A stretch of DNA of 64,000 nt, taken from assembly GCA_903813345.2 (NCBI GenBank), contig CAIIXF020000003.1:30769248-30833247 (forward strand). The letters are read 5' to 3'. The position numbers and the translations under genes were made by a program. Below the pieces are notes generated by a model. The model did no database searches. It was not told the DNA's origin and saw nothing but the letters and a program-made list of their open reading frames with translations. Numbering within the stretch: position 1 is the stretch's first letter; the number at the start of each line of letters is the position of its first letter. This stretch comes from Owenia fusiformis (taxonomy: Eukaryota > Annelida > Polychaeta > Sabellida > Oweniidae). Shown piece after piece: positions 24,937 to 37,300 of the stretch.

Positions 24937-27271
24937 ACTTGCAAAAGGCCAGGATATGAAGTTTATTCCTGAAATAATTTAATATAACTAAGTTGTGTAA
25001 AGGCATAAGTTAACTTGTAGTTCAATATGTTGAAATACAGTTAGAGTTTTCGGGTGAATATCTGTTTTCAAAGAACACATGCCCAATGAACACGATTTCT
25101 AGAAAAATGCTCCACTAACCACGAGTGACCCGAGTGTTGAGTTAAGATCTAAACCAAGGTAGATAAAGCTATATTTGGCAATATTTTGAAACGAGGGCAT
25201 ACGCATGCAAATGGTAATACTTCATTGAGAATGGCTGACGCTGTAACAATTTCTTGGAGAACACTTATTTAAAGTCAATCCCGCTTTTGGGATAAAAAGA
25301 TGTTCAATATACACATGTTTTACTGTAGTTTATTTCACTTCTTGCGATAGGTTCGGCTTGATGATATTCAGCGAATCTGCTAAGTGCTTGAATGTTTCAG
25401 AAGTTTCCTCCTATTTTACTTGACGTCGAAAATATTCGTTATGCTATACTCCAAAAGATTCATACAAGTAATATTAAATAACAAATACCGGTTAATATAG
25501 AACTAATTACTATGTAATCCAATGTTGAAATAAAATATAAGTAAAAAACACTTACCAATGGCAATATAGAAGCCCTACATATAATCCCTAAGCTGCTGGT
25601 AAATACATGTATATCTGTATATCCCGTGTATATTCTGCAAGTTTCTCTACAACTCAGCTTGGTAACAGAACACTTCTAAATATAACTAAACCAACACTCG
25701 TGTAGATAAGCCGCCAACTGGTTAATCCCACCTACAAACATACTACTAGAGCACCATCTTCGTCTTACTTTATCTGTTGGAAGGGCATCTTGTACAAAAA
25801 TAGACTAGCCAGTAGCTGTAATTAAGCAGCATCGAGGGGGGGTCACTGGCGGATCCAGAAGCTAACAAGGGGGAGGGCCAAATAACAAGTCAGGAAAATA
25901 ATTTAGGCGCTTTCAAAAATTGGGTCCAAATTTGGGAAAAAGGCCCATTTTTGATAATTTGGCCTAAAAAGGCCCAAAAAGGCCAAGTTATGCCCATTTT
26001 TGAGGCCCTACAAAATTTTGGGCCTCAAAATGTTTTTGGGGCCCTAAAAAGATTTTCAGTTTTTCCCCATTCCCAATCAAAGTCGTTTCGTATATTCACC
26101 GAAGAGCAAAAAGGGGATATTTCAAAATGTATTACAAAACATAGTATACAAAACATGATCAACAATGAGAAAAACAAATTCCCCAGATTATGACCTAAAA
26201 AGTACTGTATTGAAAGATACACAGTGGACCCCCCCCCCCCCCCCCAGTCACAAACACAATTTTGAGGAACAATTATCGCAATCCAAAAACAACAGCAATA
26301 CGATTGTATGATACCTAGAAATATGTTTAATTGAGGATAAAATTCAATCTTCGAGTGATCAGACGTTGACCAGAAAGTCCAACGAAGACGGTCTGATGTG
26401 TTAAATCTTTTTTCTTTTGGGGGGTTAACTCCCATATAACTAATTTTTCTACAGAAACGCATGATGTATTAGTAAAGTACCTTATTGACATTAAAAAATT
26501 ACTGATGCGTTTCCAAAAAATGTTATGCATTTGTTAAATTAAAGACACTTCTGTGACTCAACAAGTACTGATAGTTCTGTTTACTAGTAGGCTATAATAT
26601 TGTTGATATTTAAAAAGGATGTCTTTACGAACGTCATAAAAGGAGATAAAAATAAAGATTAGTTTGTAGCCTGAGGATGGGGTGGGATCGTCGGTAATGG
26701 TACTGTTGAAAAGCTAATTGACCAACCCTCATAAGTCATCCGCAAAACAACACAAAATAATTACATATATCATATTTTATTTCCACCCTGGTATGATTCA
26801 TTTGACGTTATTTTCAAGTTCGGAATTTATATTTCATCTATTTATTCTTTGAACTGATGAAGATGTCAAGTCTGATAAAAAGTTCTTGCATTACATTGTG
26901 TTTACTGTTTAGTGTTTACCCCCATGGCAGTGTTGTGTTATATCATGTTTTGGTTGAAAAGTGAATTCAAGAATTGTCTTGACTTTCAAGTTTTATAATT
27001 GACAAGTGTTTTCCCTATCAGAGATCACATTGATAAATAACCAATCAATCCAGAAAGGGGACAAACATTATCAAACATGAAACAATCGCATCTTATTTTG
27101 TGGAAATATATATTTTAGAATCGGACATATATCTTTTAAACCTTGTCATTATAATGATTTAGAATCTTATTCATTTGATTTCAAAGCAATAACTCGGTTA
27201 GAGGGCGTGTTAAAGATACTAATCTAGTAATACATCACCTACGCAATAAACTATTTTAAAACCCACATCCC
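24937..27271. other. Spacer between two divergent genes
   Basis: It should contain the 5' UTR and promoter of the SMYD4-like gene and the promoter of the lectin-like gene. At 25850-26060 there is a low-complexity stretch rich in GGCCCAAAAA, opening with CACTGGCGGATCCAG, a sequence that looks like a decayed DNA-transposon end. A C run lies at about 26229-26245. No exon is recognised. Confidence 0.5.
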
Positions 27272-29808
27272 ATGAAAAAATATCATTTGTCCTCAATGAT
27301 GCTAAATAGTGAACTAAGTATGAAGATGCTGCTTAAGCTATTACTCCTAGCGTTTTGTTTGACAGAAGTGACCTGCCAGAAACGGACAACATGCAGAAGC
27401 TTGAGATGTTTAAGGGATGAAGTGAGACAGTTGCAAACATGTTGTCATGAAAAAGATGTGTCGATTGCGAGTTTGATTCAGCGTATTGAAGAACTTGAAG
27501 AATCTCAAGAGCAGACGATGTATGAATTAGATCAAATCACCGAATTGCTGAATGAAGAAACAAAAAAATCACTCGATATACCCGATGATGAAGATAAGGT
27601 TGTACCTGGTAAAGATAGTTTTGATGTCCCTTCTACAACTGCACCTACCAAAACAACTACACGGCCAACTTCATCACCGAGTACAGGCGCTACGAAACCT
27701 ACAACTACGAAAGCACCACGCAAGCGTGAGTTTGACAGTTTAGAATACTGAAGCTTCGAGCTTTGTTGTTTAAATAGCTCTGTGGGTTCTTCATAAAATA
27801 ATATGGATTGGTCTTGTAATGTAAAAAGACAAGATTAACACAGAATTAATATACTCATAAAACTATACTTTATTCCAAGTAAAAGACTAAACATGTACAA
27901 TTACACTCTTCAGTGTAAAATAAAACTATTCAAAGATAAAGAAAGAATGAAAATGAGATTAATAAGATGAAAATAAATGATGTGTGATGTTCCCCCCGAT
28001 CTAACTCTCTACTGAATGAAGCCCAAAATGTCTCTTAAATACCCCCAAGTTATAGGAAATGAAAGGCAATCCCTTACCCTACAAAACCTATAAGAAACCC
28101 ATTGAAAGATGGCAGCACAATACGGTAAATCATCATGAAAAATGCTATAATACACTATTTTAGTTGTTACAGAGTCTTTATTTCAAATGTAACTTTCTTT
28201 GGATGAATAATTTGAACACGTTACATAATAGAGTTTCACGAATAGTTCATAAATATCATAAATACATAATTTTATTTTCAAATCTATTTTTAAATGTGAA
28301 AAAAACTAAATCAAATAGGAACGGGAGCCTAAATGAATTTAAACGCTTATTTTCACAGTTCGCATTTTCATATTTTTACGAATACTTTTACTACTAATAT
28401 AGATGTACATTCGAATTTACAAAAATGAAGCAGCAAAACTGCCAAATCGGTGCTAAATATTCTATGAAAAAGTGTCCCTTTACAGTGTCTGGGAGTGAAG
28501 TCTAATATGAACACAAGATATTTCCAAATGCAAAGGATGCAACGAGCTGCGTTAAATGTTTGCCTCTCACTCCACAGCCGTTGGTTTTATTTTAGGGCCA
28601 CTAGACTGCCCCGATAAATGGACAAAAACGGGAATGAAGTGTTTTGTCGTGGTATCGAACCCGGGCGTTAATATACTGGATGTCCTTTTGGATTGCTCTG
28701 CGCTGAATACATTCGCCCATCCGGCCTCTATTCTTAGTGAGGAAGAGGACAACGCCTTCAACACGGCAAGATCTGTAAGTCACTAAAAATACCAATCCTG
28801 AATTCCATTGGCGAATACTCTTACACTCCGACTACTACAAATGGTTTTGAAGTTTTGATGTTGAGAAAGAAATCCACTGACTTCATAACTAGCTTTTATT
28901 TTATTTTTAAATAGATTTTTTATTCCAATCCCTGGTCATTTTGGACTCCTCTGAATAAAAGTTTTGTACTTTTGTATTTTACAGGCGGCAAATGTTTCAG
29001 ACACATCGAAAATCTGGATTGGGTTAAACAGCATATCAAAGGGGTTTTATACTTGGTATCCTGATAACAATCCCTTTAATTCAACCCTTGTGGATCACCT
29101 TGATGATGCAGGTCAGTTCTGATTTACTATGTCTTTGAGGTGAACAATACAGACGGTGACGCCAAAAATGCAATCCTCTGGGAATTATGATCTCGAATGA
29201 ATTTTTTGTTGATAGCGTTCAATGCGCGAAGCAGTGGTATGGAAATCTTGTTGGAATAAGCAAAATTCAAACTGTTATAATTCATTACTTATTGTGTATT
29301 TTTGGTTTGAGGGTACATGATTGGTTGTTTGTTTATATTGTAAAATAGCTAGCCATTTGTCATCCCCTATATAACAATATATATGGCTCGTTCTTTAATC
29401 TTTCAGCACAAATCCCGGAGCTCTTCCATGCCATCTATACAACAGAACTTGACGGTGCGGTTGTGTGGAGAAAAGAACAGGCGTTCAAAAAATTAGATGG
29501 GTATTCATGTTCAATAGGTCAGTAAAGCCATGTCATAAAAGCTGATATCATTATATGGTTTTACTGATACAATGATGGATTATATGTCAAATCATTCGAA
29601 ATTGAATTTTCCTTACGATATGCTGTTGGTGTATCTGACTAAACTACGGTATGAATTGATTACTCCAGGGGGGGATTTTGGTCTACCCTGTGTATTGCGT
29701 ATAATATTTACAGAGTGGTATAAAATCTGCTTTATTCTGTTTCAGTAGTTAAATATACTTTCATTGTTCATTGTTTCAGATCTGGCTCAAAGAATATCCA
29801 CTGTCTAA
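27272..29808 (+). CDS. Secreted C-type-lectin-like protein with coiled coil and Thr-rich stalk
   Basis: Five exons (27272-27725, 28596-28774, 28985-29111, 29407-29517, 29780-29808) join in frame to 299 codons. A signal peptide (MLLKLLLLAFCLTEVTC) begins at M19 or M17; the first ATG adds a few residues, so the true start may be internal. A Cys-containing coiled coil follows (about 45-100; LIQRIEELEESQEQ), then a Thr/Pro/Ser stalk likely to be O-glycosylated (about 115-148). The C-terminal half is C-type-lectin-like: CPDKWTKTGMKCF, DCSAL...SILSEEEDNAFN, IWIGLN...FYTWYPDNNP, and VVWRKEQAF...GYSCSI. The usual EPN/QPD and WND calcium-sugar motifs are missing, so sugar binding is doubtful. Secretion is inferred from the signal peptide and the lack of a membrane segment. 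Confidence 0.8.
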
Positions 29809-30382
29809 ATTATTTCTCCATCAGTAGCAAAAATGGATGATTCTGGCATAAAACTTTAATGAAAGAGAGCATGCAGCCAGTAAATATTGTACATAGTGAC
29901 AGAAGCCTTGTATATTAGTAACAGTCAATAGAGGGAGCAGTCAGTATATTGGACTTAGTGACAGTCAACAGCTCAGAGGGCGCATTCGTTGCGGGATCCG
30001 TTATTTTGTACACAGTGACAGCGGCATGGGCTCTCAACAGACTCTTTGAAAGCCCATGGTGATAGGCAATATAGGGGGCATTGTATATAGCGCGGGCGCG
30101 GGCTTTCAAGAGAAAGCCCGTGTATATAGTTGCAGTCAATAGAGGGAGCAGCCAGTATATTGTACTTAGTGACAGTCCACAGAGGGCACATTGCACAGTC
30201 TTTGTAGTGTATAAAGTAACAGTCAAAAGATAAGACATGATAGAAGGAGCAGTAGAGGGAAAAGTCGGTGTATTTTGTATACTACAATGTAGTAGTGACA
30301 ATTAAATGAATTAGAGGGAAATGAGAGTGTAAAAACTTAATTTTACTCTCCAAAAAGGAATTGAGATATCTGAACACATAAG

Positions 30383-30470
30383 CAGGGGCGTAGCCAGCAA
30401 TTGTCAAGGGGGTGCGATTTTTGGGGTTTGTGTCATTGCAATCGAAGCGAGCCCCCTGGCTACGCCCATG
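30383..30470. mobile_element. Very short hAT-like MITE (CGTAGCCAG family)
   Basis: It starts CAGGGGCGTAGCCAG and ends CTGGCTACGCCCATG, inverted with one mismatch, over 88 bp. Related ends occur at 38115-38323 and 55960-56226. No clear target duplication is visible. Confidence 0.65.
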
Positions 30471-31565
30471 TAGAGAAGATCTGGGATGCAAAAATACATA
30501 GTACTACCATTTCATTAGAATTTATAAGATGGCGTCCCTTTACCCTGAGTGAATTTTTAGAAGACAGTCATGTTATTATATGACATAATAAAAGCAAAAT
30601 TAGAATTCTTTCACTCATGTATGTTAGAAATTATTATAATAAAATAAAATTGTGATAGAATAATACATCTATATAACCAATGAAATTCGGTAAGATTTTA
30701 CCACACTCCCTTCCTGACAAATCCATTAAGGTGATGAAAACCCTCCATGAAGTTGACATTCATTTCTAACGTGTATAGAAAATCAGGGCAAGTTGCGTCA
30801 TTTGTAGGCAAACAAACCCGTCCGAATGGGAGGGGCATTCAAAAAATCTTTTTTTTCAGAAATTTGTATTTAAGCAAATATGGTTCTTAGATATGCTCAG
30901 AATGTACCAGAGAGGATCTAAATTTCAATTTTTCTGGGGGCAGACTCCAAGACCCCTTAGCTTGCGGCGCTACGCACTAGACGCCTTGAGTGGGTGTGTC
31001 GGCGGCACCATCCATCCGTAAGCAAAAGTCACCCTCCCCCTTCTTGGGAAATCCTTCGGGCGGACCTGCCAAAGCTCAAATAAACTCTGACACTGGCCTA
31101 TAACACGTGTTCACAAGAGAAGTGGAAACGTCACTTCAATACATATAAATTAGTATATTTTATTTTGAACTGCCTATTCTACCATATAAATATTATCGAT
31201 TCAGTCTAAGAATAATTATAATATTGAAAATTACAAAAAAACAAAACTTTCCACCGTGTAGAACTACCTTGAGTAATCCTATAGATCAATATATCTAATC
31301 CCCCAGTAAATGGTGAGTGCTACTATGCAAAGGATAAACAAGACCACGAACCCAAATCAATGTCCACTGTTTGCCTATTACACCATTAGCCTATAACAGC
31401 ACAAATATTCAGGTTCAATGGAATAGGAATATTTATACCATTCATCTCGCTAGGTCATGTGATAAAATTTACCTTTCAGCTCAAGTCGAGGATAAAATAA
31501 TACGCAACGAACAGTGCTCTATTCAGGCATAAAGATAAAATGCATTTTGGATTAGCTAATTGGTA

Positions 31566-31704
31566 ATGCCTGGGTCACATTTGCTCCGATCCATCAACCG
31601 GCCCCCGCCCGATTGAGCATTTTGTTCAAAAATGAATGCAATTCTGAACAAAATACTCAATCTGCCGGGCGCCGGCCGAATGGGAGCAAATGTGACCCAG
31701 GCAT
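31566..31704. mobile_element. Palindromic MITE, 139 bp
   Basis: ATGCCTGGGTCACATTTGCT at the left end is matched exactly by its inverse at the right end. The arms continue through GAGCATTTTGTTCA and TGAACAAAATACTC, so most of the element can fold back on itself. It lies about 80 bp upstream of the intronless gene at 31784. Confidence 0.8.
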
Positions 31705-31783
31705 AAGTTGTGAGTTATATCATCAATGGTCAACTTTTGTGGATGCACTACTAAATTATTGCACATTTCGTTGAAAGTCAAAT

Positions 31784-33145
31784 ATGACAATGGAAGAAAG
31801 AACAACCACTTTATTGATCACAGCTGTCAGGTTACGAAACTATCTAGCCAGATGGAAATGGATTATTGCCGGGGTTTATGGAATGATTTTGATATTAATA
31901 ATGACTAACATAGGGAAACCGATGATAAGAAACGAACAACTGAACGGGGTCATCGAGTCTCTGGATTCAAGGACTGTGAAACGCGAGACATCAGGAACAG
32001 CCGAGAAGCGCAACCTGACCCGAAAGGAAAAAGACATCTTACTTGTGGAAGAATATAAGAATTATGTCAAGACACACAATATAACTGTTACCATGTTCAC
32101 AACATTTGCGGATCGTGAGGAATCGAGATACATCATCCAGAATAACACTGTCCTTAACTGGCTACACCTCCAGAATGTCAATTTTAAACTTATCCTTTTC
32201 GGAAATAGACAAGAAATTGCGGATTACCAACTGCAGCACGTCAAGAGCTTCAAAAAGCGGATAAAATCATTACAAACCGATGCGCACTGGCGTAGAGAAC
32301 CTTCATACTTAACCTCAAATGAGTTGTACGAATCCAAAAGTTATTCAAAGAACAATTCATATTACCAAACCTGGGATTTTATCCCCTTGGAAAAGCACCT
32401 AACTGCTCATGGAAGACCTATATTGAAACAAATGTACTTGGAGGTACAGAGGCGCTATAATTCCGACCTTTACATGTACGTTAATGGAGACATTCTATTC
32501 CATGCTCGATCATTCCTTCATACGCTTTATGGAATAAAACAATTTGTTGATGATCGCAAAACTAAAACTAAAAAATGGCTCATCTTTGGAGGACGGAGAG
32601 AAGTTAGCTTCTACGATCAAAAGAAAAAAATGACTCGCGAGCTCCAGTATGGACACGATGCGGAGATTACGAATGTTTCTCGTAACTCTCGGGTGATGAA
32701 TCAAAACGCACTTGATTTCTTCATCTGCAGTAAGACTAGCTTCCAATGGGCATTGGTTCCTAATTTTGTCGTGAGCCTCCCCTTATTCGACCACTGGTTA
32801 GTTCTCTATAGCAACAAGGTTGGCATAGAGACGTTTGACATAACAAATACAGCCAGAGTAGTACATCAAAAGGGAGTACAGAAATTGAAAGATTCGATCT
32901 ATGAAAAGGCTGATGATTTAAATAGGTTTATATTCGATACCTCGCTTGGAATCAGATGTGCGTTTGACACTTCTATGGCAAGACTCCATTGCATGAGGAA
33001 AGCTACAAAGATACGGAGGGTGGGGAAAGAAGATGTAATTGTTGTTACCAAGAATCACAAATTCGATACTCCCGCAAATAACAGCTGTATTTTTCCCTAT
33101 CCACTAACGGCACCTATTCTTGACCCAATAAGTGACGAATATTGA
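31784..33145 (+). CDS. Intronless type II membrane protein, putative Golgi glycosyltransferase
   Basis: One 453-residue frame without introns. A short cytoplasmic N terminus is followed by a single hydrophobic anchor (about residues 25-44, after RWKW) and a long lumenal part with several N-glycosylation sequons (N99, N120, N190 and others). Around 229-239 the stretch LYMYVNGDILF resembles the metal-binding NGD/DxD region of GT-A glycosyltransferases, and ITVTMFTTFADREE (100-113) begins the presumed catalytic domain. I do not recognise the family by name; substrate and reaction are unknown. ATG 31784 is the first in the frame and lies just before the anchor. AATAAA motifs follow within 30-40 bases of the stop. 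Absence of introns among intron-rich neighbours suggests a retrocopy or a single-exon family. Confidence 0.75.
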   Translation: MTMEERTTTLLITAVRLRNYLARWKWIIAGVYGMILILIMTNIGKPMIRNEQLNGVIESLDSRTVKRETSGTAEKRNLTRKEKDILLVEEYKNYVKTHNITVTMFTTFADREESRYIIQNNTVLNWLHLQNVNFKLILFGNRQEIADYQLQHVKSFKKRIKSLQTDAHWRREPSYLTSNELYESKSYSKNNSYYQTWDFIPLEKHLTAHGRPILKQMYLEVQRRYNSDLYMYVNGDILFHARSFLHTLYGIKQFVDDRKTKTKKWLIFGGRREVSFYDQKKKMTRELQYGHDAEITNVSRNSRVMNQNALDFFICSKTSFQWALVPNFVVSLPLFDHWLVLYSNKVGIETFDITNTARVVHQKGVQKLKDSIYEKADDLNRFIFDTSLGIRCAFDTSMARLHCMRKATKIRRVGKEDVIVVTKNHKFDTPANNSCIFPYPLTAPILDPISDEY

Positions 33146-34310
33146 AATGATACCAGTTTTTCTCATCTAAACAGAATAAAATAAAATGATAGCCCATGGT
33201 GCAATGTAATAAAGAACCAATATTCCTAGTATGTTTTCATGTTTCAATATTTTTTTAAAACCTACACCAATCATCATGGATGTTGACAATGTCATTTCTA
33301 GGCTAAGCAAGATAAAAATCTTGCCACGTATAAGTACAACTACATGTACCATAGATGAAAGCACCTCTTCTACCCCAATGTTCCGTGGCCGGGGTCAAGT
33401 GAGCGTTTTGACAACATATAAATACCCTCCAGCCCTCTTCGGTGTATTATTTAGACGTAACATAAAATCTTTTATAGTGAAATGAAAAAGTTTAACTGAT
33501 CATATTTTAATGTTTTCAAAAAAGTTGTTAGTCCCATGCACCCACTTACACTTCCCCAAATAAGTTTGACAACCTTTGATAGCATGTTAAAGCCTGCCAA
33601 TCTATAGATATTATGTTTAGTACTAACCAAAAATTTCCAAAAGCCCTTAGTAAAAGCTTTAATGTCCTGTTTAAGAACCCATATTCTTTAAATGTATTCT
33701 TGTAATATTATCCAATATTATCTACAGTGTAGGTCTAGAAGTAGATTCATGTTGGATATCTAGAATCCATTTTCATTAGTAAGAATACGGGTTCTTAAAC
33801 AGGACATTGGACTTGCTTTTTCACGGTTTTTTTAAAACTTTGTGTCAGATCTAGTTGTTGCTTAATTAAATTCGGCCATTTATGACAAAATTGATAGATC
33901 TACTGAGATCGCCAAACATAACAAAATGTGGTCTAAATTGGAACTTCCAGTTGCCAAATTTATGGGGGGAGTGCACATTTGTATACCCACTTAAACTGAA
34001 ACAGACTTGTCGATTATCCTTGATTGACAAATATTCAAAATTTATTTATATTGATATCACATTTATTTGAAATCTACATAGAAATACAGTTTTAAAATTG
34101 TTTATAAACTTTGAAACTTTGAACATTTTTTCTATTCAATTTTTCATTGGATTCATCAAACTAAAAAAGCTTAGATGGAAATGGATACTCTAAATCTATT
34201 TCTTATTCAAGTTTAGATGAAGTTTTTTATGCCACTTGATCTGACCAGAATTAGATACCTGGTGGTAACCTGGCAACTTAGTAAATATATCTCAATTCAT
34301 GTACCTCCCA
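33146..34310. other. Convergent spacer
   Basis: It holds the 3' UTR of the gene ending at 33145 and that of the minus-strand zinc-finger gene, whose likely poly(A) signals are AATAAA on minus at 34041-34046 and 34062-34067. An inverted repeat is present at 33653-33820. No further exon is recognised. Confidence 0.55.
33653..33820. mobile_element. MITE-like inverted repeat, about 165 bp
   Basis: AATGTCCTGTTTAAGAACCC (33661-33680) is inverted at 33789-33808 (GGGTTCTTAAACAGGACATT) with full complementarity across those blocks. The interior is AT-rich and non-coding. Confidence 0.75.
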
Positions 34311-37300
34311 TTACAGGGCATTCAGCAAGCGAGCATTCTCTTCATCTAAATGTGTCTGTAAGTGTTCATTCACTTCATCCATAGTATCAAACATTAATGA
34401 ACATAAAGCACAAACAAACTTCTCAGTAATCACCACTCCATTCTGCTCAACATCTTGGATTTCATTTGATTCATGCACAGACTTACATGCCCCCTCGTGT
34501 TTTAAAAGTTTGGATTTAGACAAGAAAACTTCACCACATTGACATGGAAAGAGGACTTCAGACGTCGAGGGGACAGAGTAGTGTTTTGCTCTGCAATGTT
34601 TCCTGAGGATATGTTTAGTTTTAAAGCTTATATCGCAGATCTCGCATGCATAGGTGAGGCCTAGGTGGCTCTTGTTGTGCTTTGATAAGTCACCCCTGCA
34701 AGACAAGACATCATACACTGATATAAGGTACTCATATTCAAAGATTCAGCACGATAACATACAAACCAGATTACAAAAACATCAGATTTTCAATGGGTTA
34801 AAATGTATGTGTGTCATCCAAAATGATAAAATTTCATTTATATAAACAACCATGGTCTGGTACGTTTTGTAAGGAGAACTTGATAAACAAGGTCAAGGAC
34901 ACACGCATGGTCAAAGTCTGTTTCAGTAGAGCATCACCAACACATGAACTACCAAGTAAGTTAAATAACAAACTGTTACAAAGTGAAAAATTTCAACACT
35001 AGTCACAAAAAATGATGGCTGTCACAATGTCAAAACTAATATGCTGAATGGGTTGTATAAGTTATCCAAAGAATATCAAGACCTTTAATAAAGTGTATAA
35101 TGCAGTTTAACGTGACTCGTTTCCTTGTGTAAGGTAAACTCGTTCTAAATACTAAAAAGATTCTTACCTGTAAGCAAATGATTTATCACATTTAGAACAC
35201 TGATGAACTGGTCGGTCACCTCTATGTGTGAACATGTGCTCCTTTAGTAAACACCTCTTTGCAAATGCCTTATTACATTCCAAACAATGATGCTTCTTGG
35301 GGATATACCCCAGCTTATGGACTGTTAATACATGATGATTCAAAGAGCTTGGCCTTGTAAAACACGACCCACATTCCTCACATTTATATGACTTAGAACC
35401 AGGATAATGAATATCCTGTATATGAGTTTTAAGATTTTGTTGATTGATTATTTTGCCACATTCGGGACATTGCGATTTCTTCCTTGTGTGTCCTTCGTGT
35501 ACATAGCGGTGATGGATTTTCAGATGGTACTTTCCAGGGAATTCCTTTCCACAAACATTACAGAGATAAGTATCACCCTGGATATACTCCTGTTGGGGTT
35601 TCTTCTCTTTCTGACATGCTTGATTTTTCAAATGATACCTTAATCCTTGAGGAGTCTTCAATTCTTTACCGCAAAATTGACAGATTCTGTCTTCTGGTAG
35701 TTTGGGGTGACGAATACAGATTTGTTTCTCTATGTGGAACCTGAGATAACTTCTTCTTGTGAAAGATTTATTGCACAATTCACAAGTAAATTTTTTTATT
35801 TCTTTCACTTTCTTTACAGATTTGTCTTTCCGGTTTTCAGCCCTGACCTCGGTCTCAGTTTCAGTTACAGGTTTCTCCACTTGAAGCGTTATCTTTATTT
35901 TTTCATCTTCCTCTTGGAATGGAAGAGTTTCATCATTAGACACCACATCTTTGTTTTCAGTATGAATAATTTGACTATCATCAATGTTTTGATCACCATC
36001 AACCCTGGCTCCTTTAACAACAGCATCAATGATATTATCAATCTCGTCTTTAATAACATTGTTAGTAGTGTAAAAATAATCAATATTTAAATCTTCATTG
36101 AGCCCAACATCTTTTACATCACAAACCTTAACACCATCATCACTATTAGCAATGCTATCAATATCATTCACATCGAAGTCATTACTATCATCGAAATCTT
36201 CTTCAATAATTGTTCTTATTGTTTGAAGATCTATTTTCAAAGTTTCAGTATCAGTCTTTTCTTGAGCATCATTAGGGATTATCTTGTCATTTCCTTTCTC
36301 ACAAAGCTTGACACGTTTTGATTGACGTGTGTTGTATTGTGTGATTCTAGCAGATTTCCTCTTGGTTCTAGATGATTTGAGATTCTTTGGTTGTGTATTA
36401 TCTCCGTGGGCCTCAGTTCTCATACAGTCTTTCAAGCATACACTGACATGTTTCAATTTATTGTCTCCTTTTAATGCAGACCCTGCTTCATTACTATCGT
36501 CACATTTCAATGGAGTGATATATTCTTCATTATTGGCATCTTTCAATGGAGAACTAGACATTTCAATATTTTGCGTAACATGTCTTTGGGGTAAAGAGTC
36601 CTGATCAGTCTCAATGGACTTGTCCTTCATTAGAGATCCCTCTAGAGGCTCATTGGTTCCTGATGGAGTTATTAGATCGCTGGGAGAATTCGGTGCGTCA
36701 TCTGCCTCATTAATGTTGTGTGAAGTTATATCTGGTAGAGTTTTTCCTAATTTTTCATTGCCACCTTTTTCTACCTGGACATTGTTATCATCAGCAGTCT
36801 TAGAGAATTCCTGGAAAATGGATTCAACCTGGAAAACAGAATTGAAGAAATTGATATGAGGCATTAACATGTAACATGTCAGTGATCGTTCCTGAAATTA
36901 ACATGTTGCAAATAGGAGGTTTAACTAAACCACATTTATTACAATAAATTCAATATGCAAGTTGAATTTGGATTGTTGCGTGGATGGGGATACTTTGGGA
37001 AATCTATTTAAATCCTGTATTGCATAGGGTCCACTGCATTACAGTCATGCAGAAAAAGTATACATGATGTTATCACAATATTTGCTACAATGAATCAATT
37101 ATGTAGTGGAGTAAGATTAAAATGCAAAACCAAAAAACTGCATTTATTAATCTGCACCATTAAAATTATATTACTTGAAGGTACATGAAATAAAAAAAGT
37201 AAATACTGTATATCAAACCAAGGAGGATTGGCTCCCAGAGTGCAACATCGATATTCTGTCCCATATATAGGCATGTCGTGCTACAAAATTTGAATTCCAA

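Larger units (their letters stand above)
29809..31783. other. Spacer with degenerate repeats and MITEs
   Basis: From about 29870 to 30300 the theme GTGACAGTCAATAGAGGG recurs irregularly several times, and a hairpin GGGCTTTC/GAAAGCCC lies at about 30105. MITEs at 30383 and 31566 are listed separately. No exon is recognised. Confidence 0.55.

Noticed and set aside
26025-26462. A 145-residue minus-strand frame
   Set aside because: It spans low-complexity and C-run sequence with no recognisable domain; likely transposon debris.
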